From CAZGNZ01 sp964527215 (lineage in GTDB: Bacteria > Fidelibacterota > Marinisomatia > SCGC-AAA003-L08 > JACNLC01), in assembly GCA_964527215.1 (NCBI GenBank), contig CAZGNZ010000007.1:46044-110043 (forward strand): a stretch of DNA of 64,000 nucleotides, in the 5' to 3' direction. This document shows positions 1 to 8,802 of this stretch, in pieces. A program made the position numbers and the translations under genes. Position 1 is the stretch's first letter; each line of letters starts with the position of its first letter. The notes under the pieces were generated by a model. The model had not been told where the DNA came from, made no database searches, and saw only the letters and a list, made by a program, of their open reading frames with translations.

Positions 1-420
1 CTGACGGTTCTCTTTTTCGGCAGGATGGATCAGTCCGGGATGACAGCTCTCAAGATACAAATTCTTGATCATTTCCGGATGATGACTCGCAAAGGCCATT
101 GCCAGTCTGCCGCCCATGGAGTAGCCGTAAATCCGCACCTTGGTCAAGTTCATTTCATTCAGAACCGCTTTCAGATCCTGTGCCCATTGCTGAAATCCAA
201 AACGGGTGGCTTTTCTTCGGATCACGGATCGTCCGTGTCCCGGGAGATCCAGGGCCAGTGACGAAATCCCGATTTGTTTTCTGAGGTGATCCCACACTTT
301 CAGGGATCCGGTAAATCCATGGAGAAACAGCCAGGGGATCCGTGATTCGGGAAGCAGCCCGCTGTGCATCAGGTGATAATCTGCCGATGTCCGGCTGACA
401 GTAATATGGTTTACCGACAC
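1..420 (-). CDS. menH: MenH-like alpha/beta hydrolase (partial, runs off the left edge)
   Basis: Translating the minus strand gives an alpha/beta-hydrolase N-terminus: an oxyanion-hole LHGFTGS motif, DLPGHGRS, then the nucleophile elbow GYSMGGRLA and LESCHPGL, which are characteristic of 2-succinyl-6-hydroxy-2,4-cyclohexadiene-1-carboxylate synthase (MenH). The enzyme removes pyruvate from the MenD product in menaquinone synthesis. It follows menD directly, in the order menF-menD-menH. The likely start is GTG at 420-418, overlapping the menD stop by about 10 bases; an internal ATG at 369 is the alternative. The Asp and His of the triad lie beyond the window edge. The family call is firm; the MenH assignment leans on context and the motif block. 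Confidence 0.85.
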   Translation of the reverse strand, partial: MSVNHITVSRTSADYHLMHSGLLPESRIPWLFLHGFTGSLKVWDHLRKQIGISSLALDLPGHGRSVIRRKATRFGFQQWAQDLKAVLNEMNLTKVRIYGYSMGGRLAMAFASHHPEMIKNLYLESCHPGLIHPAEKENRQ

Positions 421-2210
421 TGCAGATTCACTTGCCGTCTGAACTGCAGGGCACATTCCCGGCTGCGCTTTCCGGAAACCGGTATTTCCATCACGGTCAC
501 ACCCGGTGTTCCGGAACAGGTTTCCAGCAGTTGTGTCAGATCTGCGTTCTCGTCAACCTTTACGTACTTACACCCAAATGCGTTTGATATGGAATCCAAC
601 CGGTAGGCATGACGCGTTTCCCAGTAGGTTTGATACAGAGATTCTTCAGTCTGGCTTACCGGCAGAAAATTAAATATCCCTCCGCCCTGGTTGTTCAGTA
701 CAATAATGGTCAGAGCTGACGGGAGCCGCTGCTGCTGGGCAAGTCCGCCCACATCATGGATAAATGCCAGATCACCCGTTATTAAAAAATGAGCAGAGCT
801 GCCAGAATAGTTGTGGCTCATTCCCAATGCAGTGGATACAATACCGTCTATGCCGCTGATACCGCGGTTTGCCATAATGGAAAATTTCCGCGAAACCTTT
901 CCTCCCCAGCAGTCCAAATCCCTCACCGGCATCGAGTTGCTTACAAATACGCGGCTGCCGTCCGGTACCGCGTTGACAATTCTGCGAATCCACGCCCCTT
1001 CAAATTCGGGATTTTCGCGACAGAAATGATCCGCAAGAGCGATAGTATCCGCCTCTGACCGCATCCATCTTTTACACTGTTCTCCTGTTTTTCCCGAAGG
1101 CAGCAGCCGGCAGGCTGCGTCACAGAATTCATCCACTGCAGTGCTGACCACCGTTGGGCAGTCATCATTGAAACGCCCGACTGGGTCCACCAGGATGGTT
1201 TGGGTCTGATATCTGTCCAGAAATCGATTGAGCTGTTTTGAGACAGGTTTGGATCCGAAGCGAATTACTTGATCCGGTTTCACATCGAGGGTTTCTGCAA
1301 ACAGGTCATATCCGGCAATCAACCACTCCGGATGGGGTTGTGAAGAATACCGGAGTCCGCTGAGGGGATCGGCCAGAACCGGCCATTGGAGATGACGGCC
1401 AAGCTTTAAAATCGATTCGCGATGCTCCGTCAGGTCATCTTTGCCGCAGACTATCAGTCCATCCTTTTTATTCTTTATTCTGCCAATTACTGTCTGCAGT
1501 TCCAATGTCGGGCCGGAGCCGGCAGGACCGGGCTGTGTTTCGTACTGCCACAGATCCGAAATTTTCTTCAATCCATTCGCAGCGAGGGTGCAAATCCCTT
1601 GCATATTCATATTTTGGTCATACAGCGGTTCTTCGAATGGAAAATTTAAATGCACCGGTCCCGGCGGATTGATTTTCCGTCCGGAAGGATCAATGCCCAT
1701 GGCAAACCGCCAGGCACGCAGCAGCAGCAGGGTCAGGTGCGACTGCCCGTATTCCGGCAGTCCCATATCGCAGGTGTGACGTACATGACAGCCGAACAGC
1801 TCATCCTGCCGGGTGGTCTGGTTTGCTCCGGTTCCCACCAGCCGGGCCGGTCGGTCTGCTGTCAGAACAATCAGAGGCGTTCGGGACTGCGATGCCTCCA
1901 TCACAGCGGGATAATAATTGGCTCCGGCAGTTCCGCTTGTACAGATTAATACGGCGGGGATCCGGCTGGAACGCGATATTCCCAAGGCAAAAAATGCAGC
2001 ACTTCTTTCATCGATATGGCTGCTGCAATCCAGTTCCGGATGACGGGTGAATCCCAGAATCAGGGGAGTATTCCGGGAACCCGGCGAAATACATACGTTT
2101 CGGACCCCCCATTGTGCAAACAGTTCGGCAGCAGTGGCAGACCAGAACAGATTCAGCTCGGCCGTGCTCGGATTAAACGAGTTTGACAGCGATGACATTG
2201 ATTTTCTCAC
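411..2210 (-). CDS. menD: MenD, SEPHCHC synthase
   Basis: A thiamine-diphosphate enzyme that joins isochorismate and 2-oxoglutarate in menaquinone biosynthesis. The 599-residue length is usual for MenD. Near the N-terminus is ISPGSRNTPL, a MenD hallmark. The ThDP/Mg2+ half at about residues 443-510 carries NRGISGIDGIVSTALG, GDLAFIHDVGGL and LNNQGGGIFNFLP. The start is GTG at 2210, forming a GTGA overlap with the menF stop and preceded by a GGAGGA ribosome site in the end of menF. Translation is therefore probably coupled to menF. An in-frame ATG four codons later is possible but sits far from that site. Confidence 0.96.
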   Translation of the reverse strand: MRKSMSSLSNSFNPSTAELNLFWSATAAELFAQWGVRNVCISPGSRNTPLILGFTRHPELDCSSHIDERSAAFFALGISRSSRIPAVLICTSGTAGANYYPAVMEASQSRTPLIVLTADRPARLVGTGANQTTRQDELFGCHVRHTCDMGLPEYGQSHLTLLLLRAWRFAMGIDPSGRKINPPGPVHLNFPFEEPLYDQNMNMQGICTLAANGLKKISDLWQYETQPGPAGSGPTLELQTVIGRIKNKKDGLIVCGKDDLTEHRESILKLGRHLQWPVLADPLSGLRYSSQPHPEWLIAGYDLFAETLDVKPDQVIRFGSKPVSKQLNRFLDRYQTQTILVDPVGRFNDDCPTVVSTAVDEFCDAACRLLPSGKTGEQCKRWMRSEADTIALADHFCRENPEFEGAWIRRIVNAVPDGSRVFVSNSMPVRDLDCWGGKVSRKFSIMANRGISGIDGIVSTALGMSHNYSGSSAHFLITGDLAFIHDVGGLAQQQRLPSALTIIVLNNQGGGIFNFLPVSQTEESLYQTYWETRHAYRLDSISNAFGCKYVKVDENADLTQLLETCSGTPGVTVMEIPVSGKRSRECALQFRRQVNLQCR

Positions 2211-3598
2211 ACTCCTCCGCCGGAAAGGGCAGAGAGTATTGGCTGCAGTTTCAGTTCAGTTTCTTCCCACTCACGGTCTGGGATGGATTCCGGCACAATG
2301 CCTGCGCCGGCAAATACGTGGGCCACATTATTCCGGATCAGGGCAGACCGCAGCGCGACACAAAACTCCCCGTCACAGTCCTGATTCATCCAACCGACAG
2401 GACCGGAGTACCAGCCGCGATCATGCTTTTCCGTTTCCCGAATCAGTTTCAGAGCTGCCTGCGTGGGTGTACCTGCAATGGCGGGGGTTGGGTGAAGCTG
2501 ATCCACAAGATCCAGTATGCTCAGATCCTGCTTCAGGTCACCGGTGATCTGAGTCTGCAGGTGCTGAACATTTTTCAATTTCAGGATATTCGGCTCTTTC
2601 TGAACATTCAAGGCCGTGACAAGATTTTCCAGTTTTCTGAGAATCTGATCCGTGACCAGCTGATGCTCTTCCCGTTCCTTGTGGCTGTCCATCAAACCAC
2701 CTGCAAGAAGCCGGTCTTCTTCCATGTTTTCCCCGCGTCTCATGGTCCCGGCCAGCGCACAGGTGCTGATGCGGATTCCGTTTTTGCGGATCAGACGTTC
2801 CGGTGTGGCTCCGAAAAACACCCCCTCATCCGGAAAGCTGAACATAAATGAAGTGCACTCCGGGTAGGCATGCCTTAAAATCTGGACGGCAGAAATGACA
2901 CTGACCGGGCAATCAATTTTGACCTGATGGGAACGTGAAATCACCGCTTTTTCTATCCTGCCCGGTTTCAGTGCGCTCAAAACCGATGTAATCATTTCGC
3001 GATAGGTTCTTCGGTCCGGAACATCCTGAAATGTATCCACCGGTATGCGGCGGATTGGCGGCAGCGTGACCGGCAGCCGGTTGCCGTAATAGGTGATGGT
3101 CTGCTGAAATCGTTTTGTCTGCTGGTCCAGCTCATGGTCCGGCTCAATTTTCGCCGAAATGGTAACCCAGACCTGTCCATCCTGTTTTGTGGCCAGGCAT
3201 TCCGGAATAATAAACCGTCCGGGTGGAAAATCAGACCAGACACCATTTGCTTTTCCCTGCTGATCAAAGCTGCTTCCCCCCAAAACAACAGGGCCGACAG
3301 TGGGATTTTCAGAATTACTTACGCCGTGTGTCAGGACAGGACAAATCCTGTCGCAAAGTTCCTTAAGCGGTTGACCGGGTTTGATATCAAACTGAAAAAT
3401 CTTGTTCAGACCGGCATAAGCGAGGCGGCCGGCCGGCCGTTCCCAGAAAATACGGATTATGGTACGATCCGCAGGATGGGTCAACAGGGGCAGCAGATCC
3501 GGGACTGCAAACCGAAAAGAATAGGATGCAACCACCGAATGCTGATACTTCCTGGCGTTAAAAATTGCTTTTTGAACGATGTTTTTCAGGTCTGACAA
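2207..3598 (-). CDS. menF: Isochorismate synthase
   Basis: A chorismate-binding enzyme (463 residues) converting chorismate to isochorismate, the entry step to menaquinone. Visible are the AVISRSHQVKI block (about residue 216), FFGATPERL (about 260), HPTPAIAGTP (about 366) and a C-terminal stretch GWYSGPVGWMNQDCDGEFCVALRSA, followed by FAGAGIVPESIPDREWEETE; all are standard for the MenF/EntC/PabB fold. Immediate coupling to menD supports a menaquinone role over a siderophore role. The best start is TTG at 3598 with GGAAG about a dozen bases upstream; an in-frame TGA lies a short way further upstream. It is transcribed divergently from the ubiE/menG gene. Confidence 0.93.
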   Translation of the reverse strand: MSDLKNIVQKAIFNARKYQHSVVASYSFRFAVPDLLPLLTHPADRTIIRIFWERPAGRLAYAGLNKIFQFDIKPGQPLKELCDRICPVLTHGVSNSENPTVGPVVLGGSSFDQQGKANGVWSDFPPGRFIIPECLATKQDGQVWVTISAKIEPDHELDQQTKRFQQTITYYGNRLPVTLPPIRRIPVDTFQDVPDRRTYREMITSVLSALKPGRIEKAVISRSHQVKIDCPVSVISAVQILRHAYPECTSFMFSFPDEGVFFGATPERLIRKNGIRISTCALAGTMRRGENMEEDRLLAGGLMDSHKEREEHQLVTDQILRKLENLVTALNVQKEPNILKLKNVQHLQTQITGDLKQDLSILDLVDQLHPTPAIAGTPTQAALKLIRETEKHDRGWYSGPVGWMNQDCDGEFCVALRSALIRNNVAHVFAGAGIVPESIPDREWEETELKLQPILSALSGGGV

Positions 3599-3739
3599 TG
3601 GGTTCAGCTTCCGTTTTCATGCAGTTTTTGGGGATAAAATTTACGCTGCAGGGATTTGGTATCGCAATGGATTCCAAAAGATATCGTAAATTTTATCATA
3701 AACTTGATGGGTGTTTTTCAAATTGGAGGATTAGGAATT

Positions 3740-4450
3740 TTGGGTGAGTTTACGCACCAGGGTTCCCGAAAGGATCGCTATGTTCGGGAAATGTTCAACG
3801 ATATTGCACCCCGATATGATTTCCTGAACCGGGTACTGAGCCTGGGGATTGACCGGTACTGGCGCAGTCGGCTGGTGGCGGCACTTCAGCTGCCCGAAAA
3901 TGCACTGGTACTGGATATTGCCACCGGAACGGGAGATGTGGCAGTCGAAATCATCCGCAGAACCTCAGCTCGAGTCATCGGCCTGGATGTGGCTTACAAT
4001 ATGCTGAAACTGGCACAGAAGAAGACCGCCGTCTATCCCAAAACCCGCTTTCAGCCCATTTTGGGAGATGCTCAACTACTCCCGCTGGACGATGAATGTG
4101 CCGATGCCATCACCATTGCGTTTGGTTTTCGAAATATCGGACATTATCAGCAGGCTCTGAGCGAATTCCACCGAGTGCTCAAACCGGGAGGTCAGCTGGC
4201 AATATTGGAATTTTCAATCCCGGGTTCAAGGCTTTTCAACCGAATCTATCAAATTTACTTCAAAGCCGTACTTCCGCGGATTGCCGGGGTTTTCTCGCGC
4301 TCAGACGCTTACCGGTATCTGCCGGAATCCGTATCCTATTTTCCATCGCGGGAAAAACTCAAATCCCAGTTTTCGAAAGCCGGATTCAGCAACTTTCAGT
4401 ACTCAGATCTGTCCCTGGGAATCGCCAGCATTTTCCAGGCGGTAAAATAA
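3740..4450 (+). CDS. menG: Demethylmenaquinone methyltransferase, UbiE/MenG family
   Basis: A class I SAM-dependent methyltransferase for the last step of menaquinone synthesis. The 236-residue form begins at TTG 3740, ten bases after a GGAGG site at 3725-3729, and matches the family length; an upstream in-frame ATG at 3656 would add 28 unconserved residues with no ribosome site. The family N-terminus VREMFNDIAPRYDFLNRVLSLGIDRYWR is followed by SAM motif I LDIATGTGDVAVEI (about residues 57-70), and LPLDDECADAITIAFGFRN. It is divergent from menF, so the 140-base gap probably holds promoters for both directions. Confidence 0.93.
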   Translation: MGEFTHQGSRKDRYVREMFNDIAPRYDFLNRVLSLGIDRYWRSRLVAALQLPENALVLDIATGTGDVAVEIIRRTSARVIGLDVAYNMLKLAQKKTAVYPKTRFQPILGDAQLLPLDDECADAITIAFGFRNIGHYQQALSEFHRVLKPGGQLAILEFSIPGSRLFNRIYQIYFKAVLPRIAGVFSRSDAYRYLPESVSYFPSREKLKSQFSKAGFSNFQYSDLSLGIASIFQAVK

Positions 4451-4473
4451 CTGGAGAATGACAGATCAAACCG

Positions 4474-5076
4474 ATGTCCGTACTCCCCCAGGAATTTTAT
4501 CTCCGTCAGGATGTTCTGCTGATTGCCCGGGAGCTGATTGGAAAAATTCTGTACACCCGGTTCGACGGACGTTTAACAGGAGGACGTATCGTTGAAACCG
4601 AGGCATATGCCGGAGAAACCGACCGGGCTTCCCATGCATTTGGGGGCAGACGTACCGGTCGGACGGAAGTCATGTACCTATGCGGCGGCATCTCATATAT
4701 TTACTTGTGTTACGGTCTGCATCATCTCTTCAATGTCGTCACCGCGGAATCCGGTACTCCCCATGCGGTTCTTGTCCGGGCTCTGGAACCCGTTTCCGGG
4801 CAGCAGCAAATGACGGAACGGCGAAAACATCCAAAATCATCCTATGCGCTGACCAATGGCCCCGGCATTCTGACCCAGGCGCTGGGTATTCGTTTGTCCA
4901 TGAGCGGTTGTTCACTGCAGGGTCCTGACATCTGGATCGAAGAGGACGGTTTTTCGGTAACTGAAAAAAAGATTCAGGCCGGACCTCGAGTCGGCGTGGA
5001 ATATGCCGTGCCTGATGCCGCCCTGCACTGGCGTTTCCGGCTTAGGGAGAATCCATGGTGCAGTCTGGCAAAATAG
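4474..5076 (+). CDS. 3-methyladenine DNA glycosylase, AAG/MPG family
   Basis: Removes alkylated purines from DNA (base excision repair). The 200-residue length is usual for bacterial AAG-type enzymes. RIVETEAYAGETDRASHAFGG (about residues 38-58) carries the catalytic glutamate, and YLCYGLHHLFNVV matches the conserved core; GPRVGVEYA near the C-terminus is also typical. It lies 23 bases after menG on the same strand and may be read from the same transcript, though the functions are unrelated. A GGAG sits about 17 bases before the ATG, so the start is slightly uncertain. Confidence 0.93.
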   Translation: MSVLPQEFYLRQDVLLIARELIGKILYTRFDGRLTGGRIVETEAYAGETDRASHAFGGRRTGRTEVMYLCGGISYIYLCYGLHHLFNVVTAESGTPHAVLVRALEPVSGQQQMTERRKHPKSSYALTNGPGILTQALGIRLSMSGCSLQGPDIWIEEDGFSVTEKKIQAGPRVGVEYAVPDAALHWRFRLRENPWCSLAK

Positions 5077-5167
5077 ATGATGGTTTGGTCATTGCTGACT
5101 TCGAAAACCGGAAATCAACAAGGGCTACCCCGAAGCGACGGCAGCTGTCAATTTTAAATCCGCAAAA

Positions 5168-5494
5168 ATGACAAAACTCCAAAGAGAAGAAAAAACAATC
5201 AGAGCGATGATTCGAATTTTCTGCAGGGATCATCATGATTTCAAGGAACCACTTTGCAGCGACTGTTCAGCTCTGGAGCAGTACTCATTGGAAAGACTGG
5301 AAAAATGTCCGTTTGGAGTGCAGAAACCCGCCTGCAGTCAATGTACCGTCCACTGTTACCGCAAAGCGGAAAGAACACAGATCAGAACCGTCATGCGGTA
5401 CTCAGGCCCGAAGATGATATGGAGACATCCGATACTGGCGTTCTTTCATCTGTTTTATCTGAACAAGGGGAAAAACCATATAAAGGAGAAATGA
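5168..5494 (+). CDS. YgbA-type (nitrous oxide-stimulated promoter) family protein
   Basis: A 108-residue Cys/His-rich protein. The arrangement CRDHH, LCSDCSALEQYSLERLEKCPFG, KPACSQCTVHCYRKAERTQIRTVMRYSGPKM and then WRHPILAFFH matches the YgbA_NO family (PF11756), named from a nitric-oxide-responsive promoter in enterobacteria. The biochemical role is not established; the spaced cysteines suggest metal or Fe-S binding (inference). Its TGA stop overlaps the ATG of the next gene, so the two are likely coupled. Confidence 0.82.
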   Translation: MTKLQREEKTIRAMIRIFCRDHHDFKEPLCSDCSALEQYSLERLEKCPFGVQKPACSQCTVHCYRKAERTQIRTVMRYSGPKMIWRHPILAFFHLFYLNKGKNHIKEK

Positions 5495-5970
5495 TGGCTG
5501 AAGACAAGAAATATACGCCTCAGGAATTCCATCAGGGAATGGCTGCCGGGCTGTTCAACAAAACCTGGGATTTGCTGGAAAAGCAGGATCGATCGGAAGA
5601 CGAGAATGATCTGATGGAATACATGGCGCATGCGTCTATGTACCATTGGACCCGGGTGGAAGGGTACACACCCCTGAACAAAGCCAGAGGGGAATGGATG
5701 CTGGCCCATGTTTCCACGATTCTGAAACAGACGGAATCCGCGCTGCGTCACGCCCGGAAATGTCTGGATATCACCCTGGAAAACGATTATCAGGATTTTG
5801 ATTTGGGATATGCCTACGAGGGGTTGGCCCGAGCCTGTGCCCTGGCAGGCGACAGAGACGGATTCATGGAAAACTTTGAAAAAGCCAAAAATGTCGCTAT
5901 CAAAAAAGTTGGCGATCAAAAGCAGTACAGCGCTGATCTGGAAAATGAACCCTGGTTCGGAATGAAGTAA
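5494..5970 (+). CDS. Conserved hypothetical helical (TPR-like) protein
   Basis: A 158-residue protein starting at the second of two adjacent ATG codons (5494), five bases after AAGGAG and overlapping the upstream stop by one base (TGATG). It has no signal peptide or membrane segment. Alternating helix-compatible stretches (YMAHASMYHWTRV, RGEWMLAHVSTILKQ, DLGYAYEGLARACALAGDRDGFMENFEKA) resemble tetratricopeptide-type helices, the last being the best match. It ends with an acidic, aromatic tail. Function is not recognised; the coupling with the YgbA-type gene is the only functional hint. Confidence 0.75.
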   Translation: MAEDKKYTPQEFHQGMAAGLFNKTWDLLEKQDRSEDENDLMEYMAHASMYHWTRVEGYTPLNKARGEWMLAHVSTILKQTESALRHARKCLDITLENDYQDFDLGYAYEGLARACALAGDRDGFMENFEKAKNVAIKKVGDQKQYSADLENEPWFGMK

Positions 5971-6051
5971 CTATTCGGATTTGAAACACCGGCATGAGGC
6001 TGTGAAAATCATTTCGTAAATCCGCATGAATGATGTCATCGAATTCGGAAT

Positions 6052-6145
6052 AATGAATTTCCCCGCCCGTCAGCTGACGGGTGAGGTATCATTAGTGATA
6101 TAATCATTTTTTATTTCGCCGCCACGCCAAATGGCGGATTTCCAA
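6052..6145. repeat. Dispersed intergenic repeat, copy A (palindrome CCCGTCAGCTGACGGG)
   Basis: The 318-base gap 5971-6288 has no gene. It holds a perfect 16-base palindrome at 6066-6081 followed by AT-rich DNA and GCCACGCCAAATGGCGGATT. The same palindrome, the preceding AATGAATT-CCCCGCC and the trailing ACGCCAAAT..CGGATT recur in the same order at 30133-30226, and a variant palindrome lies inside the element at 19741-19979. This is a repeat family of unknown function. Confidence 0.75.
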
Positions 6146-6288
6146 CAAGCGGCGGGGAATGCACCCAGTTACACTCGTCAGTCAGGAGACGGATTAAAAA
6201 TCCGCCCACTGGCGGATTCAATTTGGGTGGAATGGTGAACAGTTTTTTCGTTGAAACCGGACATGCTCAGATTGCTGTAAATTAGACC

Positions 6289-6777
6289 ATGATTTCTGTG
6301 AATCATAGCATCAGAATAAAGGCACCCGTTGAAATTGTCTGGGCGTTTCTGCTGATGGGTGACCGAAGCATGGATCTGAATCGATTTCACACACTGGTCC
6401 GGTTTGACAACGGTGCCAAAATAAAACCGGACAGCCGGTTCATTATTGATCATTCGTATGGATTCAGTGTGGATACGATGCAGGCCCGCATTCTTGATTT
6501 CCTGCCGGGCCGTCAGTTAATCATGGAAGAAAAACCGGTATCTTCAAATATTCAGGGGTTCAGGCATACAACCAGCTATCGGCTCATGCCGGATTCTGCC
6601 GGTACCTTGTTTTCCAGTGAAGTGCGCGGGACATTCGGGATTTCAATAAAAGATACTTTGTTCACTGCCTTGCTGCATGCAGTAACTCTTGAGGAATTAT
6701 ATAAATTCAAACAAAACATCGAGTCATCGGAATTCAAGCCAGTCCACCTGGAAGGGGGCGGTGTATCATCCGTATGA
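6289..6777 (+). CDS. SRPBCC-fold protein (polyketide cyclase/START-like)
   Basis: A 162-residue cytoplasmic protein. The opening pattern (HSIRIKAPVEIVWAFL, then DRSMDLNRFHTLVRF and GAKIKPDSRF) and the alternating beta-strand body ending in a long helix (DTLFTALLHAVTLEELYKFKQNIE) fit the SRPBCC/START helix-grip fold, which binds hydrophobic ligands. No specific ligand can be assigned. It stands alone after a repeat region and convergent to the GWxTD gene. The C-terminal EGGGVSSV tail is poorly structured. Confidence 0.7.
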   Translation: MISVNHSIRIKAPVEIVWAFLLMGDRSMDLNRFHTLVRFDNGAKIKPDSRFIIDHSYGFSVDTMQARILDFLPGRQLIMEEKPVSSNIQGFRHTTSYRLMPDSAGTLFSSEVRGTFGISIKDTLFTALLHAVTLEELYKFKQNIESSEFKPVHLEGGGVSSV

Positions 6778-6881
6778 TTCTGATGTCCAGATTGTCCCGC
6801 ATATAGTCAGTTTGCATGCGTTCACGGAAGTAGATTTCTCCCGGGCTGGGATTTTTGGACAGCTGAAGTCCTGAAACCCAG

Positions 6882-7712
6882 TTACTTGTTGTCTTCTTCC
6901 GAATCATCCGGCGGGAGCACATTCATATACACACCGCGGTCCTGCCATGTGCTGTAGTTCTTCATTACCTTTGGATCAACGTACTCATTTTCCACTGAGG
7001 AATAAATCTGCTGCATCATTCCAGCCGTCAAATCCGCAAAAACAAATACCGAGTGATCACCGATCCGCTTGAAAATGGCCGTTTCGTTGAAATAGGTCGG
7101 GTCGTCAAATATCGTATCAAACCGGTAAGAGGTAGAGGAAAAGGGATATATCCAGACTTCAAAATCAAACCGCTCAGTGTAAGGTCCAAAGCGCGATTCA
7201 AAATCAATGTATTCCACTTCACGAACCTCATTCGGCATTCCGTATTTTAGCAGGACTCTGCCGCGATCCGTTCGCCAGCCTTGCTTCAGGGAGCTGCCGT
7301 ATGCCCGGTTCACATAGGTAAGACGGTCCAGATACTGGATTCGAAATTCATTTTCAGCCGTCATAGGATTCGGATCAAATTTCAGCCAGAAAGCATCCGT
7401 AAAGGCCTGAACTTCCGCCGCGGTCTCCAGTTTTTCCAGAGCCTTCATTTCCTTCCCAGATGCCAGATAGTACAGTTCCATCTCTGCCTGTTCCTTTTCC
7501 GGGAACGTGACGGTACTGTCTTGCGGAAGCAGGTCTTTCACAAGATCATATGCGATAAAAACCAGCAGGGCACCGATCACCACATTGTATGCCACCCGCT
7601 CCTCTTCATCTGAATGCGTCGAGGCATTCATTGGACGGGGCAGTGCCAGCAGAAATGCCAGGATGCAGATTCCAAGCGGTTTCAGAACAGACGACGACAT
7701 TGCAGGATTCAT
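6882..7712 (-). CDS. GWxTD domain-containing secreted protein
   Basis: The hallmark GWRTDRGRVLLKYGMPNEV occurs near residue 145, followed by the aromatic-rich beta region EVWIYPFSSTSYRFDTIF typical of the GWxTD domain, which is common in FCB bacteria and of unknown function. An N-terminal hydrophobic segment (LGICILAFLLALPRPMNA) acts as signal peptide or anchor and a second one follows (VVIGALLVFIAYDLV). I chose the ATG at 7712 (276 residues) because GGGAGAG lies six bases before it; a GTG at 7727 is possible. Upstream on the same strand are the DUF5020 and VOC genes, probably one transcript. Confidence 0.85.
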   Translation of the reverse strand: MNPAMSSSVLKPLGICILAFLLALPRPMNASTHSDEEERVAYNVVIGALLVFIAYDLVKDLLPQDSTVTFPEKEQAEMELYYLASGKEMKALEKLETAAEVQAFTDAFWLKFDPNPMTAENEFRIQYLDRLTYVNRAYGSSLKQGWRTDRGRVLLKYGMPNEVREVEYIDFESRFGPYTERFDFEVWIYPFSSTSYRFDTIFDDPTYFNETAIFKRIGDHSVFVFADLTAGMMQQIYSSVENEYVDPKVMKNYSTWQDRGVYMNVLPPDDSEEDNK

Positions 7713-7761
7713 AACGGTCTCTCCCACGCCGAAACAGCCGAAGCTGTAAGGACGGTTGTTT

Positions 7762-8430
7762 TTAAAAATTCCATTTTACTCCGATTGTCGGCATTATCTC
7801 TGTATCATTCGAATCCAGAAAATTCCGGCTGATCTCAATTTCACCGCCCAGTGAAAAATACTGGTTCAGACGAACCCAGCATTGAGGTTCCGTCAAATAT
7901 ACAATATTGTTTGCACCGCCTTCCGTGGTCCAGATATCACAGAATCCGGAAATGGTGACACGGCCATCTGCCACCGGATAAACCCATGTGATGGTGCACT
8001 GGCCGTTCTCATCGAGTCCGTTTTCTTGGCGATACAGCAGATCGATACCGCACTGCAGCCCCGAACCGAAATCAAAACTGCGCGAAATCCCCGCCAGCCA
8101 AACCTGTCCCAGATTGCCAAATTCAGCGACTCCGTCATTGTACTGAACTGTCGCGGAAATTTTTGAAACCGGGGTATGGAAATATCGGGCAATTTCCCAG
8201 TACATCAGAGAAACGGCTTCTTCAGATCCGGCATTGTAATCCATGTCCACAAACCAGAATGTGGCACCAAACGCATCCGGCGTAAACATCTCAAGGGTCG
8301 TGGTGGCGTATTTCCGATCCTCACCCATATCATAATGAAGTTCAAGGCTTTGCCCGATCAGGACGGACAGAAACGGAAGCAGTGGTAGAATCTGTATCAG
8401 TAGGCGGCCAACTATTTTCCGGTATTTCAA
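7762..8430 (-). CDS. DUF5020 family outer-membrane barrel protein
   Basis: A 222-residue protein with a signal peptide (LLPFLSVLIGQS) followed by LELHYDMGEDRKYATTTLEM, FWFVDMDYNAG, YWEIARYF, WLAGISRSF, ISGFCDIW, VYLTEPQCWVRLNQYFSLGGEIEIS and a final PTIGVKWNF. This series matches the DUF5020 pattern known from Bacteroidetes, related in layout to Tsx-like nucleoside channels, and the terminal aromatic residue fits a beta-barrel. The substrate is unknown. The start is TTG at 8430 with GGAG about eight bases upstream, only three bases after the VOC stop. Confidence 0.8.
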   Translation of the reverse strand: MKYRKIVGRLLIQILPLLPFLSVLIGQSLELHYDMGEDRKYATTTLEMFTPDAFGATFWFVDMDYNAGSEEAVSLMYWEIARYFHTPVSKISATVQYNDGVAEFGNLGQVWLAGISRSFDFGSGLQCGIDLLYRQENGLDENGQCTITWVYPVADGRVTISGFCDIWTTEGGANNIVYLTEPQCWVRLNQYFSLGGEIEISRNFLDSNDTEIMPTIGVKWNF

Positions 8431-8433
8431 CTG

Positions 8434-8802
8434 TTACTCCGGTTTATGACATACTGCTTCAATATTGTTGCCATCCGGATCCAGTACAAACGCAGCATAA
8501 TAATTTTCGTGATAATGCTCCCGCAGTCCCGGTTTGCCGTTGTCAATGCCCCCTGCCGCAATGGCGGCCTGGTAAAATTTATCCACAGCAGCTCTTGTAT
8601 CAGCGGTGAATGCCACATGAGTGGGTGCTGAAGATTCTTCCCCTGCCTCCAGCCAAAGATCCGGCATACCTTCCACGCCCAGTCCGCATACTGTTTCATC
8701 GACCTCATATCCGACTTTATATCCAAGAGGTGCCAGGGAGGTCTGAAAAAAATGCCGGGCCTCAGCATATTTTATTAAATTTAATTTAACATGATCAATC
8801 AT
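8434..8802 (-). CDS. VOC/glyoxalase-fold protein
   Basis: A 122-residue vicinal oxygen chelate protein. The family signature is seen as IDHVKLNLIKYAEARHFFQTSLAPLGY at the N-terminus, THVAFTADTRAAVDKFYQAAIAAGG in the middle, and AAFVLDPDGNNIEAVCHKP at the end, where the final glutamate is a usual metal ligand. No substrate can be named. The ATG overlaps the stop of a weak upstream ORF as TGATG, with GGGAGA ahead of it. Confidence 0.88.
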   Translation of the reverse strand: MIDHVKLNLIKYAEARHFFQTSLAPLGYKVGYEVDETVCGLGVEGMPDLWLEAGEESSAPTHVAFTADTRAAVDKFYQAAIAAGGIDNGKPGLREHYHENYYAAFVLDPDGNNIEAVCHKPE

